Source: Granulicella tundricola MP5ACTX9 (lineage in GTDB: Bacteria; Acidobacteriota; Terriglobia; Terriglobales; Acidobacteriaceae). From it: a stretch of 64,000 nucleotides of DNA. Under the pieces are notes generated by a model. That model was not told the origin of the DNA. It searched no databases and saw nothing but the letters and a program-made list of their open reading frames with translations. The DNA is taken from NCBI RefSeq assembly GCF_000178975.2, contig NC_015064.1:2170001-2234000 (forward strand), in the 5' to 3' direction. This document shows, in pieces, positions 44,791 through 53,894 of this stretch (position 1 is the first letter of the stretch; every line of letters begins with the position of its first letter). The translations under genes were made by a program, and so were the position numbers.

Positions 44791-47613
44791 ATGGCCAAGC
44801 TCCTCAGCCGACTCCCGGCCTTGCTTCTCTTGTTCCTCTGCCTCTCCTCGGCTCAAAATGCATCCGCCGACGCACGCTTTGACCTTGCCGGTCCCAAAAT
44901 CGATGTCCGCGTCACCCGTAACGGCGTCACCCTCCCCATCGCGCTCGTCCCCAATCTCCAGCCCGGCGACCAGATCTGGCTTCATCCCGATCTCCCCACC
45001 ACCCAGTCCGTCCACTACCTCCTCATCGCCGTCTTCCTCCGCGGCACCACCAACCCGCCACCGGACAACTGGTTCGTCCGCATCGAGACCTGGAACAAGA
45101 AGGTCCGGGAAGAAGGCGCCTTCATCACCGTGCCGGACGAAGCCCAGCAGGCTGTCCTCTTCCTCGCTCCTGAGACCGGAGGCGATTTCTCCACCCTCCG
45201 TTCTGCAGTCAAAGGTCGCCCCGGCATCTTCGTCCGCGCCTCCCAGGACCTCACCGAGGCCGGCTTCGAGCAGGCCCGCATCGAAAAATATCTCGCAGAG
45301 ATGAAGCAGGTTGCGCCCGGTGACCCCGCAGCCCTCACCGAGCACTCCAACCTCCTCGCCCGCACCCTCAACCTGAAACCCAATCCCGAGTGCTTCAAGC
45401 GTCCCATCGACCAGCAATTCAACTGCCTCACCCAGACCGGCAATCAGTCCCTGCTTGATGACGGCCACGGCCAGACCGTGGTCGCGTCCCTCTCCAACGG
45501 CCCCGGCTCCGACTTCATCAACCAGGCCTCCTACACCCAGCTCGCCGGTGCCGGGACCTACTCCGCATACGTCGGCGCGGTCGTAGACCTCATCCGTCTC
45601 ACCAGCTCCCTGCACACGGCGCAGTACCAGTACATCCCGGCCATCGCCTTCCCGGACCAGTCCAGCCTCAACCTCCGCCTCAACACCCCACCCTCCTTCC
45701 ACAACCCCAAATCCGTCATCGTCATCGGCCTACCTGCAGTCCAGAAGTCCACCCTGCCGCCGCTCCGCCCGGCCGAGCCCAATCACACCTCCTGCCTGCT
45801 CGATCCCAAGATGGTTCTCCCCATCGACGGCGCGCCCTTGGTCTTCTCCACCTCCTTCGCCCACCAGATGGTCCTGCACCTCAACCTTCCCGCTGGCACC
45901 GCCGCACCCAACGGCCAGCCCGACGTACCCCTCTCTCCCGACGCCTTCCAGGGCGGCCTCACCATCTCGCAATCCACGCCCGGCCGCCGCGAACTCCCGG
46001 ACGCAGGCACCGCCCCCACGCCCACTCGTTCCGACGCCCCGCAGCCACCCAAGTCCACTGCCAGCCTACCCGTCCCCACCCAGCCCATCACCGGCACGGT
46101 CAAAGGTCTCTGGGGCTTCGACTCGTTCATCGGCCCTACCCTCGTCCTCCAGGCCACCCCCGGCGGCAACTGGCACATCGTCCGCTCTCCCTCCACGCCG
46201 GAAAACCTGATCGCCGGCCAGCCTAACCATCTGCAGATTGCCTCCTCCGGCACCGCCTGCATTCAGTCCATGCAGCTTGAACCCGGCGACCAGAAGATCG
46301 ATTGGAAGGTAGACGAAAAAGCCGACCTCCCTGACCATTCTGAAGCGCACGCCGCCACCCCAACACCCGAGACCCCGTCTGCAAAGGATGTCGCCGTGCC
46401 CCCCCGGGCGCCGGTAGACTCCAAGCCCGTGACCGCCGAGGTCAAGCCCGCGCAGCCTCTCCCTCCGCCGCAGCCCGCCGTCCATCCGGTCGACCTCACC
46501 CTCAACCTCCAGCACGCTGCAACCCCGGGCTCCATCCAGCTCGCCATCCAGCAGTTCGGCCAGGTCAAAGCAGATCAGCTCGGCACCAAGACCTTCTCAG
46601 AGCCCGCCAAGATTGAAGCCATGCAATTCCACAACGGCGACTCGACGGTCCAGCTCACCGGTCACGGACTGGACGAGGTCAAGCAGCTCACCATAAAGGA
46701 TGCCATCTTCATCCCGCAGGCCCCCGCAGCGGCAGACCCGGACCAGCCCGCCCCCAAACCCACCTCCGCAGCCCTCACTCTTGAGCTGGCCAAGGACGCC
46801 AAGTCTCCCCAGGTCAAAAATGGCGAGCATCTCTCCGCCCAGGTCCAGCTCCAGGACGGCCGCACAGTGGACGTCTCCACCGACGCTCTCCCACCCCGCC
46901 CCGCCGTCTCCATTCTCTCCCGTCGCATCACCCAGGCCACGCCATCTCCCATCCAGCTTTCTTCCCCGGATGAGGTTCCACTCGGCTCGCAGCTCGTCTT
47001 CTTCCTCAAATCCAAGGCCAAGTTTGATCGCTCGGAGCAGATCGAGATCTCCAACGCCGACGCCACCCTCCAGACCAAACTCTCCATCAAGGAAAACTCT
47101 CTCGTCCTCCAGGACTCCCACACCATCCTCGCCACGCTCGACCCTCTCAAGACCTTCGGCCCATCGTCCTTCGGCCCCTTCCGCATCCGCGCCGTCGCCC
47201 AGGATGGCACCGTAGGCGATTGGCTCCCGCTCGCCACCATCGTCCGCCTCCCCACCCTCTCGCAGCTCCAGTGCACCGGCACGCACTCGCAGGAGCCCAA
47301 CGCCTCCTGCCTCCTCACCGGCCAGTCCTTGTACCTCATCGATTCCATCGCCGATTCCATCGCCTTCACCGACCCCACCACCGTCCCGGAGGGTTTCGTC
47401 GATACCACCCTCGCCATCCCCCACCTCACCAGCCCCACCTTCTACCTGCGCCTGCGTGACGACCCCACCGCCATCCAGCAGGTCACCCTCGCCATGACCC
47501 CGCCCCCCGCACCGGCCCATCCCACCACCACACACGCCTCAGCGGTCCACCCAGCCGCTCTTCCCCCTGCCACCCAGCCCGCACCAACCCCACAGCCCGC
47601 TCCGCAGCCATAG
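44791..47613 (+). CDS. Secreted protein of unknown function, 940 residues, Pro-rich middle and tail
   Basis: The signal peptide is clear (LLSRLPALLLLFLCLSSAQNASA). The rest is beta-rich with conserved-looking segments (LQPGDQIWLHPDLP, YLLIAVFLRGTTNPPPDNWF, VRASQDLTEAGFEQARIEKYL). A Pro/Thr-rich linker lies around 420-570, repeat-like beta segments follow (GSIQLAIQQFGQVKADQLGTK), and the tail of about 35 residues is Pro/Ala/Thr-rich. No catalytic motif is recognised. It faces a divergent small-membrane-protein gene and is convergent with an amino-acid permease. A surface or periplasmic structural or binding role is possible but not shown. Confidence 0.75.
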   Translation: MAKLLSRLPALLLLFLCLSSAQNASADARFDLAGPKIDVRVTRNGVTLPIALVPNLQPGDQIWLHPDLPTTQSVHYLLIAVFLRGTTNPPPDNWFVRIETWNKKVREEGAFITVPDEAQQAVLFLAPETGGDFSTLRSAVKGRPGIFVRASQDLTEAGFEQARIEKYLAEMKQVAPGDPAALTEHSNLLARTLNLKPNPECFKRPIDQQFNCLTQTGNQSLLDDGHGQTVVASLSNGPGSDFINQASYTQLAGAGTYSAYVGAVVDLIRLTSSLHTAQYQYIPAIAFPDQSSLNLRLNTPPSFHNPKSVIVIGLPAVQKSTLPPLRPAEPNHTSCLLDPKMVLPIDGAPLVFSTSFAHQMVLHLNLPAGTAAPNGQPDVPLSPDAFQGGLTISQSTPGRRELPDAGTAPTPTRSDAPQPPKSTASLPVPTQPITGTVKGLWGFDSFIGPTLVLQATPGGNWHIVRSPSTPENLIAGQPNHLQIASSGTACIQSMQLEPGDQKIDWKVDEKADLPDHSEAHAATPTPETPSAKDVAVPPRAPVDSKPVTAEVKPAQPLPPPQPAVHPVDLTLNLQHAATPGSIQLAIQQFGQVKADQLGTKTFSEPAKIEAMQFHNGDSTVQLTGHGLDEVKQLTIKDAIFIPQAPAAADPDQPAPKPTSAALTLELAKDAKSPQVKNGEHLSAQVQLQDGRTVDVSTDALPPRPAVSILSRRITQATPSPIQLSSPDEVPLGSQLVFFLKSKAKFDRSEQIEISNADATLQTKLSIKENSLVLQDSHTILATLDPLKTFGPSSFGPFRIRAVAQDGTVGDWLPLATIVRLPTLSQLQCTGTHSQEPNASCLLTGQSLYLIDSIADSIAFTDPTTVPEGFVDTTLAIPHLTSPTFYLRLRDDPTAIQQVTLAMTPPPAPAHPTTTHASAVHPAALPPATQPAPTPQPAPQP

Positions 47614-47657
47614 AAGCTTCCGAGCCGAGGGCGCTGTATCCGCCTTTATCCGTATCG

Positions 47658-47679
47658 ATCCCTCTTGTCCGCGTTACGC
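47658..47679. repeat. Dispersed intergenic repeat, copy A
   Basis: A 22-base stretch here is identical to one at 51786-51807, with further loose similarity just upstream (TTTATCC-type steps). It lies in the gap between the 940-residue secreted protein gene and the convergent permease gene. This points to a small family of non-coding intergenic elements. Confidence 0.7.
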
Positions 47680-47704
47680 ATTCCCATCCCTGCCACAAAC
47701 AGAA

Positions 47705-47726
47705 AGGCCCGGCCAAAGCCGGACCT
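47705..47726 (-). terminator. Rho-independent terminator of the minus-strand permease gene
   Basis: A 9-bp stem with one mismatch (arms 47705-47713 and 47718-47726, four-base loop CAAA) is followed on the minus strand by CCTTTCTGTTTG, a T-rich tract. It lies about 50 bases downstream of the permease stop, in a convergent gap. Confidence 0.6.
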
Positions 47727-47777
47727 CTCAGCGACATCATTCTTACCCCGGACCACACTGGCTCCGATCGCTAGTCC

Positions 47778-49397
47778 CTAGGCACTAGGCTCTAGTCCCT
47801 GTTTCAACAAAGCAGCCTGCACCTTGCTGTGCTTCCGGCTGTAGCTGAAGTAAACCACCAGCCCGATCAGCAGCCAGACCACCAGCCGAATCCAGTTCGC
47901 CGCCCCCAGCTCGACCATCATGTAGCCGTTGAACAGGATACCCAGCACCGGCACCACCGGAATTGGCCACGCCAGCGGAGTACGGAACGGACGATGCCGA
48001 TCCGGATCTTTATGACGCAGCACCATCACCGCAATGCAGACGATCACAAACGCAAACAGAGTTCCAATGTTCACCATCTTGCCGATGTCGTCGATCGGCG
48101 TCACCGACCCAACGATCGCCGCAATAAATCCAGCCAGGATCGTACCCTTCCACGGCGTACGGAACCGCGGGTGAATGTCCGCGAAGAAGCCCTTCGGCAG
48201 CAGCCCGTCCTTCGCCATCGAGTACAGCACACGGCTCTGACCCAGCAGCATCACCAGCATCACGCTTGTCAGCCCAGCCAGCGAGCCAATCGTAATCACG
48301 TTTGCAGCCGAGTTTAGATTGCGATCCAGGAACGCCCGCACGATCGGAGCCTCGATGTTGATCTCCGGCCAGTACACCATGCCCGTCAGCACCGCAGCCA
48401 CGCCGATGTAAAGCAGCGTGCAGATCGCCAGTGAAGCAATGATGCCGATCGGCATATCCCGTTGCGGATTCTTCGCCTCCTGCGCCGTCGTGGAGACCGC
48501 GTCGAACCCGATGTACGAGAAGAACACCAGTCCAGCCGCCAGCCCAATCCCACCCACGCCGAACGGCGCAAATGTATGCCAGTCAGAGCCCCAGTTCGCC
48601 TTGTTCACATAGTGCGAACCCAGCCCCAGCACAAACAGCACAACCGCCAGCTTCAGCACCACGATGCCGGCGTTGAACCGTGCCGACTCCTTGATGCCGA
48701 TCACCAGCACGGTCGTAATCAACAGCGCAATCAGAAACGCCGGAAGGTTGAAACCAAGCTCGATCCCGCCGATCTTCGGCGCATTCAGAAGCGCATGAGC
48801 GCTCGCCGTAAGCTGCGCGGAAGGATGTGCCAGCAGCGCTGCCAGCGCATCGCTGAACGCCTTCGTCCCGGACGCGTAGTCCGGATGCTCTGCCATTACG
48901 GTCTTCCGGCCCACACTCTCAAACGCCTTCTTCAGTCCTGTCCAGTGGTCATACGCCAGCCACAGCGGAAACTTCAGGTGAAAGATCGCCAGAAACTCGA
49001 CAAACGTGTTCGACCAGCCCGAGCTCACCGTGCTCGCGCCCATCGCGTACTCCAGCGTCAGATCCCACCCGATAATCCACGCAAACAACTCGCCCAGCGT
49101 CGCATACGCATACGTATAGGCCGAGCCAGCCAGCGGAATCATCGCCGCAAACTCCGCATAGCAGAGACCTGCAAACGCGCATCCGAACCCCGACAGCACA
49201 AACGCCAGCATCAACGCCGGCCCCGCCGTCTTCGCACCCAGCCCGCTCAGAACAAAGATTCCCGCCCCGATCACCGCGCCGATACCCAGCGCAGTCAGGG
49301 AAAACGGTCCAAGCGATCGCTCCAGCGTCTGCGAGCCATGCTCATCCGCCTCCGCCATCAACACGTTCATCGTCTTCTTCGCAAACAAATTGGCCAT
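47778..49397 (-). CDS. APC-family amino-acid permease (cationic amino acid transporter-like)
   Basis: A 539-residue inner-membrane transporter with about 12-14 helices. The APC signature GIGAVIGAGIFVLSG appears in helix 1, and YAEFAAMIPLAGSAYTYAYATLGELFAWIIGWDL and GFDAVSTTAQEAKNPQRDMPIGI are typical of the CAT/YfnA branch. The loop of about 60 residues after helix 4 (HWTGLKKAFESVGRK) is longer than usual. It would import amino acids by proton symport or exchange. A second, less related APC permease lies directly upstream on the same strand (40-base gap). Confidence 0.94.
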   Translation of the reverse strand: MANLFAKKTMNVLMAEADEHGSQTLERSLGPFSLTALGIGAVIGAGIFVLSGLGAKTAGPALMLAFVLSGFGCAFAGLCYAEFAAMIPLAGSAYTYAYATLGELFAWIIGWDLTLEYAMGASTVSSGWSNTFVEFLAIFHLKFPLWLAYDHWTGLKKAFESVGRKTVMAEHPDYASGTKAFSDALAALLAHPSAQLTASAHALLNAPKIGGIELGFNLPAFLIALLITTVLVIGIKESARFNAGIVVLKLAVVLFVLGLGSHYVNKANWGSDWHTFAPFGVGGIGLAAGLVFFSYIGFDAVSTTAQEAKNPQRDMPIGIIASLAICTLLYIGVAAVLTGMVYWPEINIEAPIVRAFLDRNLNSAANVITIGSLAGLTSVMLVMLLGQSRVLYSMAKDGLLPKGFFADIHPRFRTPWKGTILAGFIAAIVGSVTPIDDIGKMVNIGTLFAFVIVCIAVMVLRHKDPDRHRPFRTPLAWPIPVVPVLGILFNGYMMVELGAANWIRLVVWLLIGLVVYFSYSRKHSKVQAALLKQGLEPSA

Positions 49398-49437
49398 GCG
49401 TCTTCTTGCTCCTCGAACCTGGGTTAGTACTTCGACT

Positions 49438-50940
49438 TCAAACTTCGTCTACAGTCACATTTCCGCCGCTGCTCCGACGCCACACAAGGTATACCGGCAC
49501 CCCAAGCAGCACCAGGATCAATCCCGGCCATGTGTACTGTGGTTTGTAACGCAAGAGTACAACAGAAACCCATGTCGCCATCACGATATACAGCGCAGGA
49601 AGCACCGGATACCCAATCGCCTTGTACGGCCTGGGCGCATCCGGCTGCGTCCGCCGCAGCACAAACAGCCCCACAATCGTCAAAATATAGAAGATCAGCA
49701 CCGCAAAGATCACATAATCCAGCAGTTGCCCATAGCTCCCGCTCAGGCAAAGCAGGCATGTCCAACCCCACTGAACCCAAAGCGAGTTCACAGGCACCCC
49801 GCTCTTCTCGCTCAGCTTCCCCACACCCTTGAAGAACAGCCCATCCTTGCTCATCGCGTAGTAAACCCGAGCCCCCGCCAGCACCAGCCCATTCACGCAC
49901 CCAAACGTCGAGATCAGGATCGCCCCCGCCATCAGCTTCGCGCCAATCCCCCCAAACGCCGCTTCCATGACCGCCGTAGCCACGCGGTCCTGCGGAGCAT
50001 TCTGGATCGCCGCAAGCGGCAGCACGCTCAGATAAACAAAGTTGCAGGCGATATACAGCAGCAGCACCACACCCGTCCCCAGCACCAGCGAGAGCGGCAG
50101 ATTCCGCTTCGGATTCTCGATCTCCCCGGCCGTAAACGTTACGTTATTCCATGAGTCAGAGCTGAACAGCGATCCCACCTGCACCACCGCCACCGCAGTC
50201 AACGCACCCACAATCGCCACCGCATCATGCGTCCCCGGCCAGAACGATCCCACCGCAATCGAATGCATCGTCCCCAGACCCGCGCCAACCCAGAAGTTAT
50301 GCCAGCCAGCCCCAAAGTTCGTAGCCATCGCCGCGGCGTTCTTGGCCACGAACCCCACTCCCACAACCGCCAGCAACGCCAGCACCTTCGCAGAAGTAAA
50401 AATATTCTGCACCGCCGCCCCCAGCTTCACGCCAAACGTATTCAGCAGCGTCAGCAGCGTAATCATCACAATCGCCGTCAGGTTAGCCGTATTCAGCCCA
50501 ACGTTCCCGCTACCTAAGTGCCAAATCCACCGCGTCTGGCTCACTCCGGGAAAGAACACCCCCAGAAACTTCCCAAACGCCACTCCGACCGCTGCAATCG
50601 TCCCCGTCTGGATCACCAGGAACAACGTCCAACCATACAAAAAGCCCCACAGCGGCCCCAGCGATTCACGCAGATAAACATACTGGCCGCCCGCCTTCGG
50701 CATCATCGCCGCCAGCTCCCCATAGCTCAGCGCCCCGATGATCGTCATCGCAGCGGTCACCAACCAGGCTGCAATCAGCAGCGCGGGCGAACCTAAGGTC
50801 CGGCTCATATCCGCCGAAACAATAAAGATCCCGGACCCAATCATCGAGCCCATCACAATCGCGGTCGCTGAAAACAGCCCCATCCCCCGCACAAACTGCG
50901 GCGCAGACGTATCCAACTTTGTCTCTATTGTTGTATTCAT
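49438..50940 (-). CDS. APC-family amino-acid permease
   Basis: A 500-residue transporter with 12 predicted helices. It has the helix-1 motif ATAIVMGSMIGSGIFIV, YGELAAMMPKAGGQYVYLRESLGPLWGFLYGW, and GSLFSSDSWNNVTFTAGEIENPKRNLPLSL, features of the LAT/amino-acid-polyamine exchanger branch. AAGGGGAC precedes ATG 50940. It is probably co-transcribed with the following permease. The substrate cannot be predicted reliably from sequence alone. Confidence 0.94.
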   Translation of the reverse strand: MNTTIETKLDTSAPQFVRGMGLFSATAIVMGSMIGSGIFIVSADMSRTLGSPALLIAAWLVTAAMTIIGALSYGELAAMMPKAGGQYVYLRESLGPLWGFLYGWTLFLVIQTGTIAAVGVAFGKFLGVFFPGVSQTRWIWHLGSGNVGLNTANLTAIVMITLLTLLNTFGVKLGAAVQNIFTSAKVLALLAVVGVGFVAKNAAAMATNFGAGWHNFWVGAGLGTMHSIAVGSFWPGTHDAVAIVGALTAVAVVQVGSLFSSDSWNNVTFTAGEIENPKRNLPLSLVLGTGVVLLLYIACNFVYLSVLPLAAIQNAPQDRVATAVMEAAFGGIGAKLMAGAILISTFGCVNGLVLAGARVYYAMSKDGLFFKGVGKLSEKSGVPVNSLWVQWGWTCLLCLSGSYGQLLDYVIFAVLIFYILTIVGLFVLRRTQPDAPRPYKAIGYPVLPALYIVMATWVSVVLLRYKPQYTWPGLILVLLGVPVYLVWRRSSGGNVTVDEV

Positions 50941-51014
50941 GTCCCCTTGTTCTATCAGAAACTGCGGAACCGCCCCATCGAAACTTACAGCTTAGAGCTT
51001 ATAGCGATGAACTC

Positions 51015-51719
51015 TCAGAAAATCCTTGTTTGTGTCTTTTCTCTTTCAACCTCAACACAAATCTTCCCAAACTCCCAAGCCACACTCTCTACCGTCCGCC
51101 CCGGCACAAATAACCCCGTGATCACGGCCACCATATCCGCCCCTGCGTCCACAACACTGCGGGCATTCGCCAACGTAATCCCCCCAATCGCCACCAGCGG
51201 CTTCCCCGTCAGCGCCCGAGCCCGCCGCACCCCTTCGAGCCCCACCACCGGACTAGCATCCGCCTTCGTCCCCGTAGCAAAGACCGGCCCCACCGCCACA
51301 TAATCCGCAGCCCCCACATCCGCAACCCGAACCTCATCCTCGGTATGCGTAGAACCCCCCACCACCCACTTCCTCTCCGTGTCCTCCTCGTCTTTCCTCT
51401 GTGCCCTCTGTGATTCGCTTTGCCCGGCAACCGCCTTGGCATCCTCCACCGACAAATCCCCCTGCCCCACATGCACCCCACCGAAACCCGCCAGCAACCC
51501 CAGATCCACCCGATCATTCATCACCAACAAGGAATCCGTCCCCGCAAACACCTCCCGCAACACCCGGGCCCCGGCCAGCACCCCCTCAGGCGACCCATCC
51601 TTATCCCGCAACTGCACCACCCCCACCCCAGCAGCCTTCAACCCCTCCGCAAACACCCGCAGCCCCATCCCCCGTCGCGCCAGCACCCCCACATCCGCAA
51701 TCGCATAAAGTCCCTTCAT
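51015..51719 (-). CDS. thiE: Thiamine-phosphate synthase, with an in-frame repeat-derived insertion
   Basis: The enzyme joins HMP-pyrophosphate with the thiazole phosphate to make thiamine phosphate. ThiE motifs are clear: LYAIADVG, VVQLRDKDGS, LLVMNDRVDLGLLAGFGGVHVGQGDLS, GGSTHTEDEV, YVAVGPVFATGTKAD and LVAIGGITLANARSVVDAGADMVAVI. Between KAVAGQ and VVGGSTHT there are about 17 extra residues (SESQRAQRKDEEDTERK), which replace a stretch of only a few residues in normal ThiE and come from a repeat-like DNA segment at about 51370-51415. Length 234 residues against about 210-215 usual. The start is ATG 51719; upstream codons to 51752 lack family similarity. No TPP riboswitch motif was seen upstream. 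Confidence 0.93.
   Translation of the reverse strand: MKGLYAIADVGVLARRGMGLRVFAEGLKAAGVGVVQLRDKDGSPEGVLAGARVLREVFAGTDSLLVMNDRVDLGLLAGFGGVHVGQGDLSVEDAKAVAGQSESQRAQRKDEEDTERKWVVGGSTHTEDEVRVADVGAADYVAVGPVFATGTKADASPVVGLEGVRRARALTGKPLVAIGGITLANARSVVDAGADMVAVITGLFVPGRTVESVAWEFGKICVEVEREKTQTRIF
51370..51415 (-). repeat. CACAGAGG-type short repeat element inside thiE
   Basis: On the minus strand the segment reads as tandem variants of CACAGAGG, GCACAGAGG, GAGGACACGG and GAGAGG. This resembles a widespread class of intergenic repeats that usually sits outside genes. Here it is in frame and encodes the charged SESQRAQRKDEEDTERK stretch of ThiE. Confidence 0.65.
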
Positions 51720-51785
51720 CCAAGCCCCCCAAAAAAGAAAGAGAGAAACCACGAAACACCGAGGCTCCTCTCTTATCCCGCTTTT

Positions 51786-51807
51786 ATCCCTCTTGTCCGC
51801 GTTACGC
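51786..51807. repeat. Dispersed intergenic repeat, copy B
   Basis: A 22-base stretch identical to 47658-47679, located just downstream of the accC stop (minus strand) and upstream of thiE. It is preceded by further TTATCC-type steps (TCTTATCCCGCTTTTATCC). Confidence 0.7.
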
Positions 51808-51814
51808 CTTTGCT

Positions 51815-53170
51815 CTAGCTCTGTCCCTGCCGCTCAAAGAACCGTTCCATGAACTTCGTATCGAACTGCCCCGACCGAAACTCCGGATCGGCAAAGATCT
51901 TCTTATGCAGCGGAATCGTCGTATGAATCCCCTCCACAACGAACTGTGACAAAGCCCGCTGCATCTTGTCCATAGCCTCTTCCCGATCCTTGCCATGGCA
52001 GATCAGCTTCGCAATCAGCGAGTCATAGTACGGCGGCACCACACCCTCGGCATACTGCGCCGTATCCACCCGAACGCCATTGCCACCCGGCAGATTGAAA
52101 GCCGTAATCTTGCCTGCGGACGGCGTGAACTTCTCCGGATGCTCCGCATTGATGCGGCACTCGATCGCGTGCCCCCGAATCTCAGGCACCTTCGGCACGA
52201 TGTCCGAAAGCTTCTCGCCCATGGCGATCCGCAACTGGGCCTTCACCAGGTCCACACCTGTAACCATCTCGGTGACACAATGCTCCACCTGGATACGCGT
52301 ATTCATCTCGATGAAGTAGATCTTGCCATCCTCATCCATCAGAAACTCGATCGTCCCGGCGTTCCAATACCCAATATCCTTGAGCGACCGCTCAATCACC
52401 TTACCCAGCTCAGCCCGCAACTTGGGCGTAATCTGCAGGCTTGGAGCCTCCTCAATCAGCTTCTGGTGCCGCCGCTGAATCGAGCACTCACGTTCCCCAA
52501 GCGACATCACGTTCCCATGCTCATCCGCCAGCACCTGGAACTCGATATGCCGTGGCCTCTCGATGAACTTCTCCATGTACATATCGCCGTTGCCAAAAGC
52601 ATTGGCAGCCTCGGTGGAAGCCTGCTGATACATGCTCGGCAACTCCGCCGCGTTCCGGCAGATGCGCATGCCACGTCCACCGCCGCCAGCCACCGCCTTC
52701 AAAATAACCGGATAGCCAACCGACCGCGCCCACTCCAGCGCCTCATCTTCATTGGCGATCACGCCATCGGACCCCGGCAGAATCGGCACCTTAGCCTTCT
52801 TCATCGTCTGCCGCGCGGTGGACTTCTCGCCCATCATCCGCGTCACCTCCGGCGGAGGTCCAATGAACTTGATATTGCTCGCCCGGCAAACCTCGGCAAA
52901 GTTCGCATTCTCGCTCAGCAGCCCGTATCCCGGATGGATCGCGTCCACATCCGCAATCTCAGCCGCGGAGATCACCGCAGGCACATTCAGATAGCTCTCC
53001 GCACTCCGCGCCGGCCCAATGCAGATAGCCTCATCCGCAAACCGCACATGCAGGCTGTTCCGGTCCGCCTCGCTATACACCGCGACCGTCCGAATCCCCA
53101 TCTCCTTGCAAGCCGAGATCACCCGCAGCGCAATCTCACCCCGATTAGCAATCAGTACCTTACGAAACAT
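51815..53170 (-). CDS. accC: Acetyl-CoA carboxylase, biotin carboxylase subunit
   Basis: About 451 residues, the normal length. It contains the N-terminal Rossmann start [33 protein letters not shown], the ATP-grasp Gly-rich loop [58 protein letters not shown] and [13 protein letters not shown]. It carboxylates biotin on AccB, using ATP and bicarbonate, as the first step of fatty-acid synthesis. ATG 53170 is preferred over TTG 53176 because GGAAGGG lies about seven bases upstream. It follows accB on the same strand after a 179-base gap that contains inverted repeats. Confidence 0.97.
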   Translation of the reverse strand: MFRKVLIANRGEIALRVISACKEMGIRTVAVYSEADRNSLHVRFADEAICIGPARSAESYLNVPAVISAAEIADVDAIHPGYGLLSENANFAEVCRASNIKFIGPPPEVTRMMGEKSTARQTMKKAKVPILPGSDGVIANEDEALEWARSVGYPVILKAVAGGGGRGMRICRNAAELPSMYQQASTEAANAFGNGDMYMEKFIERPRHIEFQVLADEHGNVMSLGERECSIQRRHQKLIEEAPSLQITPKLRAELGKVIERSLKDIGYWNAGTIEFLMDEDGKIYFIEMNTRIQVEHCVTEMVTGVDLVKAQLRIAMGEKLSDIVPKVPEIRGHAIECRINAEHPEKFTPSAGKITAFNLPGGNGVRVDTAQYAEGVVPPYYDSLIAKLICHGKDREEAMDKMQRALSQFVVEGIHTTIPLHKKIFADPEFRSGQFDTKFMERFFERQGQS

Positions 53171-53210
53171 GCCCAACCCTTCCTAATGACGCCTCACTCA
53201 AAAAAACTCA

Positions 53211-53333
53211 CCACGGATAAAAAGAGAAATGGGATAAAGGCAAGATAAAACGAAAAACGACCCCTAAAAAAGGTAAGCAGAAAGTTCTAGCTTCGATCCG
53301 CTGTTATCCGTCCTCTATCCCTTCTATCCGTGG
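53211..53333. repeat. Nested inverted repeats in the accB-accC gap
   Basis: CCACGGATA (53211-53219) and GGGATA (53231-53236) are mirrored by TATCCC (53316-53321) and TATCCGTGG (53325-53333), so the gap could fold into a long stem. The same step pattern (ATCC/GGAT repeats) recurs in the other two dispersed elements. Confidence 0.6.
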
Positions 53334-53349
53334 TAATCCTTTGTCTGTT

Positions 53350-53874
53350 TTACTTAGCCTTGATCGCAAACAGCGGCTGTCCATACTCCACCGGCTGTCC
53401 GGCCTTCGCAATCCGCTCCACAATCTCGCCCGCCATATCGGACTCAATCTCGTTCATCAGCTTCATCGCCTCGACGATGCACAAGACCTGCCCAACCTCA
53501 ACCACGTCTCCAACCTTCACAAACGAAGGCGAGCCCGGCGAAGGAGCATCATAGAACGTCCCCACAATCGGAGATTTCACCACGTGATGCTTCGCGTCCT
53601 CAATCACCGGAGCAGCGGCAGCCGCCGCCGGAGCCTCGCCCACAGCGTGGCTCGGAGCCACATGCGCCGGAGCAGCCATAACCGGGGCCTGGTTCGCACT
53701 CATCATCCGCGCCAACTGCGCCATATCAAACGCCGGGGCAGCCGGCACCGGCTCCCCTGCAAACTTCAACCGAACCTTCAGGTCCGCCTGCTCCAGGTCA
53801 AACTCCGCAACCTCTTGCGACTTCAGGAACTCAATCAGTTCCTTCAGAAAATCCTTCAACTCATTACCTTGCAT
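53350..53874 (-). CDS. accB: Acetyl-CoA carboxylase, biotin carboxyl carrier protein
   Basis: About 174 residues. An N-terminal helical part (LKDFLKELIEFLKSQEVAEFDLEQADLKVRLKF) precedes a Pro/Ala-rich flexible linker and the C-terminal biotinyl domain. The biotin site is VEAMKLMNEIE with the modified Lys at about 138, and the fold continues to KAGQPVEYGQPLFAIKAK. It carries carboxybiotin between AccC and the carboxyltransferase. GGGAG upstream favours ATG 53874 over the adjacent ATG 53877. It sits 20 bases after the M24 peptidase gene; a peptidase-accB-accC run is a common bacterial arrangement. Confidence 0.97.
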   Translation of the reverse strand: MQGNELKDFLKELIEFLKSQEVAEFDLEQADLKVRLKFAGEPVPAAPAFDMAQLARMMSANQAPVMAAPAHVAPSHAVGEAPAAAAAAPVIEDAKHHVVKSPIVGTFYDAPSPGSPSFVKVGDVVEVGQVLCIVEAMKLMNEIESDMAGEIVERIAKAGQPVEYGQPLFAIKAK

Positions 53875-53894
53875 CATGTCTCCCGTGCAAAACT

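Noticed and set aside
51720..51814. TPP riboswitch upstream of thiE
   Set aside because: The CTGAGA and downstream pyrophosphate-binding motifs are absent in the gap.
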